From Polycladomyces zharkentensis (GTDB lineage: Bacteria > Bacillota > Bacilli > Thermoactinomycetales > JIR-001), in assembly GCF_016938855.1 (NCBI RefSeq), contig NZ_JAFHAP010000017.1:51817-115816 (forward strand): DNA of 64,000 nucleotides. Direction: 5' to 3'. The translations under genes and the position numbers were made by a program. Under the pieces are notes generated by a model. That model was not told where the DNA came from, ran no database searches, and was given only the letters and a program-made list of their open reading frames with translations. Of this stretch, positions 63,923-64,000 are shown one piece after another (the stretch's first letter is position 1; every line of letters starts with the position of its first letter).

Positions 63923-64000
63923 TCATACTTGTGCCGACACTGCACTCAGGTACTCAATTCCCTTTCTGTGCAGATTCATGGCTCCAATGCGGTCATCATT
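63923..64000 (-). CDS. tnpB: TnpB-like nuclease, last 25 residues
   Basis: Only the C terminus is in the window: NDDRIGAMNLHRKGIEYL and seven more residues to TGA at 63923. N-D-x-x-x-A-x-N is the RuvC-III pattern of TnpB in IS200/IS605 elements. The rest lies beyond 64000. Confidence 0.65.
   Translation of the reverse strand, partial: NDDRIGAMNLHRKGIEYLSAVSAQV

Noticed and set aside
1..64000. CRISPR arrays, tRNA and rRNA genes
   Set aside because: No regularly spaced short repeats and no tRNA or rRNA sequence was recognised by eye; a covariance or repeat scan could change this.

Overview
The window is a chromosomal segment of a Gram-positive, spore-former-like bacterium. The gene set (tandem glycine riboswitch with split gcvPA/gcvPB, yqhG/yqhH, panD next to a YheC/YheD-type ATP-grasp gene, fixABCX, type 2 IPP isomerase) together with strong AGGAGG-type ribosome binding sites and frequent GTG/TTG starts suggests a Bacillota of the Thermoactinomycetaceae type. 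That placement is inference; no rRNA or tRNA gene was seen.

Region 1 (0-3.1 kb) holds the 3' part of a thiamine-pyrophosphate enzyme and an MFS transporter. Region 2 (3.1-13.8 kb) is the accessory island: a decayed array of polymorphic-toxin C-terminal cassettes and immunity genes, nearly all on the minus strand. It contains three paralogues of a two-repeat immunity-type protein, an Imm7 gene, a DUF4241 gene, two frameshifted Imm1-like genes, one toxin C-terminal gene without its delivery domain and two decayed relatives, a thermonuclease/excalibur relic, and a tyrosine-recombinase relic. A 1.45 kb direct repeat, which carries the tail of the MFS gene with it, brackets the array.

Region 3 (13.8-31.7 kb) is mostly core metabolism: a dGTPase-like HD hydrolase, a nitrilase-family amidase, a polar amino acid (cystine-type) ABC transporter, a metabolite/H+ symporter with an iron alcohol dehydrogenase, the YqhH/YqhG helicase pair, panD, and the riboswitch-controlled glycine cleavage genes. 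Region 4 (31.9-46.1 kb) has a LysR/MFS divergent pair, an XRE regulator, SDR and DUF423 genes, an acyl-CoA ligase plus acyl-CoA dehydrogenase operon, a fused AdoMet-decarboxylase/aminopropyltransferase gene, type 2 IPP isomerase and a LuxR-type regulator.

Region 5 (46.5-64 kb) has an alcohol dehydrogenase relic, a three-gene DUF6230/DUF6114/secreted-protein cluster, DinB and Nudix (broken) genes, a dienoyl-CoA-reductase-like SDR, a secreted endonuclease/phosphatase with an apparent CTG start, a NagZ-type glycosidase, a ~210 bp strongly structured intergenic element, an acetate symporter with its DUF485 partner, a LysE exporter, the complete fixABCX electron-transfer operon, an extended SDR, and the last codons of a tnpB gene with its right-end RNA region. 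A ~280-370 bp dispersed repeat occurs at 40.4 and 62.0 kb, with a short relative at 42.9 kb.

Several genes link functionally. The acyl-CoA ligase/dehydrogenase, the dienoyl-CoA reductase and FixABCX can all serve fatty-acid oxidation and its electron transfer. GcvT/PA/PB are switched by glycine through the riboswitch. The toxin and immunity genes are translationally coupled in two places.
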